This document shows, one piece after another, positions 35,191-35,590 of a stretch of DNA of 35,590 nt (position 1 is the first letter of the stretch; every line of letters starts with the position of its first letter). Source of the DNA: Kordia sp. Its GTDB lineage: Bacteria; Bacteroidota; Bacteroidia; Flavobacteriales; Flavobacteriaceae. Below the pieces are notes generated by a model that searched no databases, was not told where the DNA came from, and was given only the letters and a program-made list of their open reading frames with translations. Both the position numbers and the translations under genes were made by a program. The stretch is from positions 1-35,590 of the forward strand of contig NVVR01000031.1 of the NCBI GenBank assembly GCA_002733415.1, read 5' to 3'.

Positions 35191-35504
35191 CAAGTAGTGC
35201 TTTCAACTATAGTAAAAGCATCTTGGGCAGCAGGTACGGCCGTGCTGCCAAGTCCACTATAATATTTTCCAGATGAATCGTAAGTTTCATTAGTAGATGT
35301 TCCAGCGTCTACCCCGGTTTCAGTTTGGTATGCATCAATCATACCATCTTTAAAATTATAAAGAGCGTAAGCGTTATTGGTAGCGACCTTGAAATTTAAA
35401 AGGTCTAGATTTGTTCGATTGGTTCCTATATCAGGAAGATCAGAGGCATCAGAGAGTTCTAGATACTTCCCAATCCCATAATCGATATCTTTGAGATTTG
35501 CCAT
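35163..35504 (-). CDS. Phage structural-like protein, 3' end cut at the junction
   Basis: 113 codons as read, of which about 107 precede the junction. The peptide MANLKDIDYGIGKYLELSDAS begins it and NETYDSSGKYYSGLG lies near the end. The blocks FKDGMIDAYQTETGVD and TSTNETYDSS resemble small virion or tail proteins of marine phages; this is recognition from memory. The last residues (KEKL) are translated from ABC exporter DNA, so the true C-terminus is missing. Base composition is clearly richer in G+C than the rest of the window. It follows the end of another partial gene by five bases, as in a phage structural module. Confidence 0.55.
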   Translation of the reverse strand: MANLKDIDYGIGKYLELSDASDLPDIGTNRTNLDLLNFKVATNNAYALYNFKDGMIDAYQTETGVDAGTSTNETYDSSGKYYSGLGSTAVPAAQDAFTIVESTTWSAPTKEKL

Positions 35505-35509
35505 TCACA

Positions 35510-35590
35510 TTACGCCCATGCCATTGAAGTACCATATATTCTGGTTATTTTGGAGGCACTTTGATTCAATGTTTCTATTTTATATTTTAC
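35510..35590 (-). CDS. Partial gene tail, phage-like
   Basis: An open frame enters from the right edge on the minus strand, giving 26 codons (VKYKIETLNQSASKITRIYG, then TSMAWA) and a TAA at 35512-35510. The next ATG follows five bases later. The short spacing suggests an operon with the phage-like gene. Too short to assign a function. Confidence 0.4.
   Translation of the reverse strand, partial: VKYKIETLNQSASKITRIYGTSMAWA

Noticed and set aside
1..35590. CRISPR array, rRNA operon, intact insertion sequence or replication origin
   Set aside because: No regularly spaced identical repeats, rRNA sequence, transposase gene or DnaA-box cluster was seen.

Overview
The window looks like a contig from the chromosome of a marine-type member of the Flavobacteriaceae (Bacteroidota). 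Support for this: the DNA is A+T-rich; promoters fit the Bacteroidota pattern (TTTG or TTG, about 19-20 bases, TAnnTTTG) and Shine-Dalgarno sites are mostly absent; there is a type IX secretion (T9SS) type B cargo protein; and GyrA carries the flavobacterial Thr at position 82. The genus cannot be fixed by eye; Tenacibaculum/Polaribacter relatives are plausible.

Layout. 0-1.45 kb is accessory DNA: a cut-off hypothetical gene, a small lipoprotein, and the frameshifted 3' remnant of a tyrosine recombinase lying just beyond the 3' end of a tRNA cluster (Ser-GCT, Pro-TGG, Arg-TCT, minus strand, with its own promoter and terminator). This looks like the eroded edge of an island inserted at a tRNA. 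1.8-17.2 kb is core genome: a 7TM-HD phosphohydrolase, a thiolase with an NlpC/P60 peptidase, a TPR protein, gyrA, clpC, a glutathione peroxidase, a TSUP permease, a cyclase-family lipoprotein and uvrB. 17.5-22.4 kb is one large secreted protein with an anchor-L domain, nine divergent repeats of about 100 residues and a CHU_C/T9SS sorting domain. 22.5-24.4 kb is an ABC-2 exporter pair.

24.4-25.0 kb has no protein gene. It holds the most interesting item: two tandem, related small-RNA genes on the plus strand, each with a promoter of identical spacing, a conserved body and a strong terminator. They lie between a divergent and a convergent gene, so they are probably free sRNAs and not leaders. 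25.0-28.1 kb carries a nucleoid-associated protein, a pRiA4b ORF-3-like protein and heme A synthase, with several remnants of flavobacterial intergenic repeats. 28.2-30.2 kb is a translationally coupled tsaC-cca pair (tRNA modification and CCA addition). 30.2-34.4 kb is a surface-polysaccharide block: UDP-glucuronate-type epimerase, UDP-glucose 6-dehydrogenase, and an RgpF-like domain fused to a polytopic membrane domain.

The last 0.4 kb breaks pattern. An MsbA-type ABC exporter loses its N-terminal half at about 35.17-35.19 kb and runs directly into G+C-richer, phage-structural-like coding DNA. As it lies at the sequence end, a chimeric assembly join is the simplest explanation, though a real insertion is possible.

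No CRISPR array, rRNA, intact insertion sequence or replication origin was seen.
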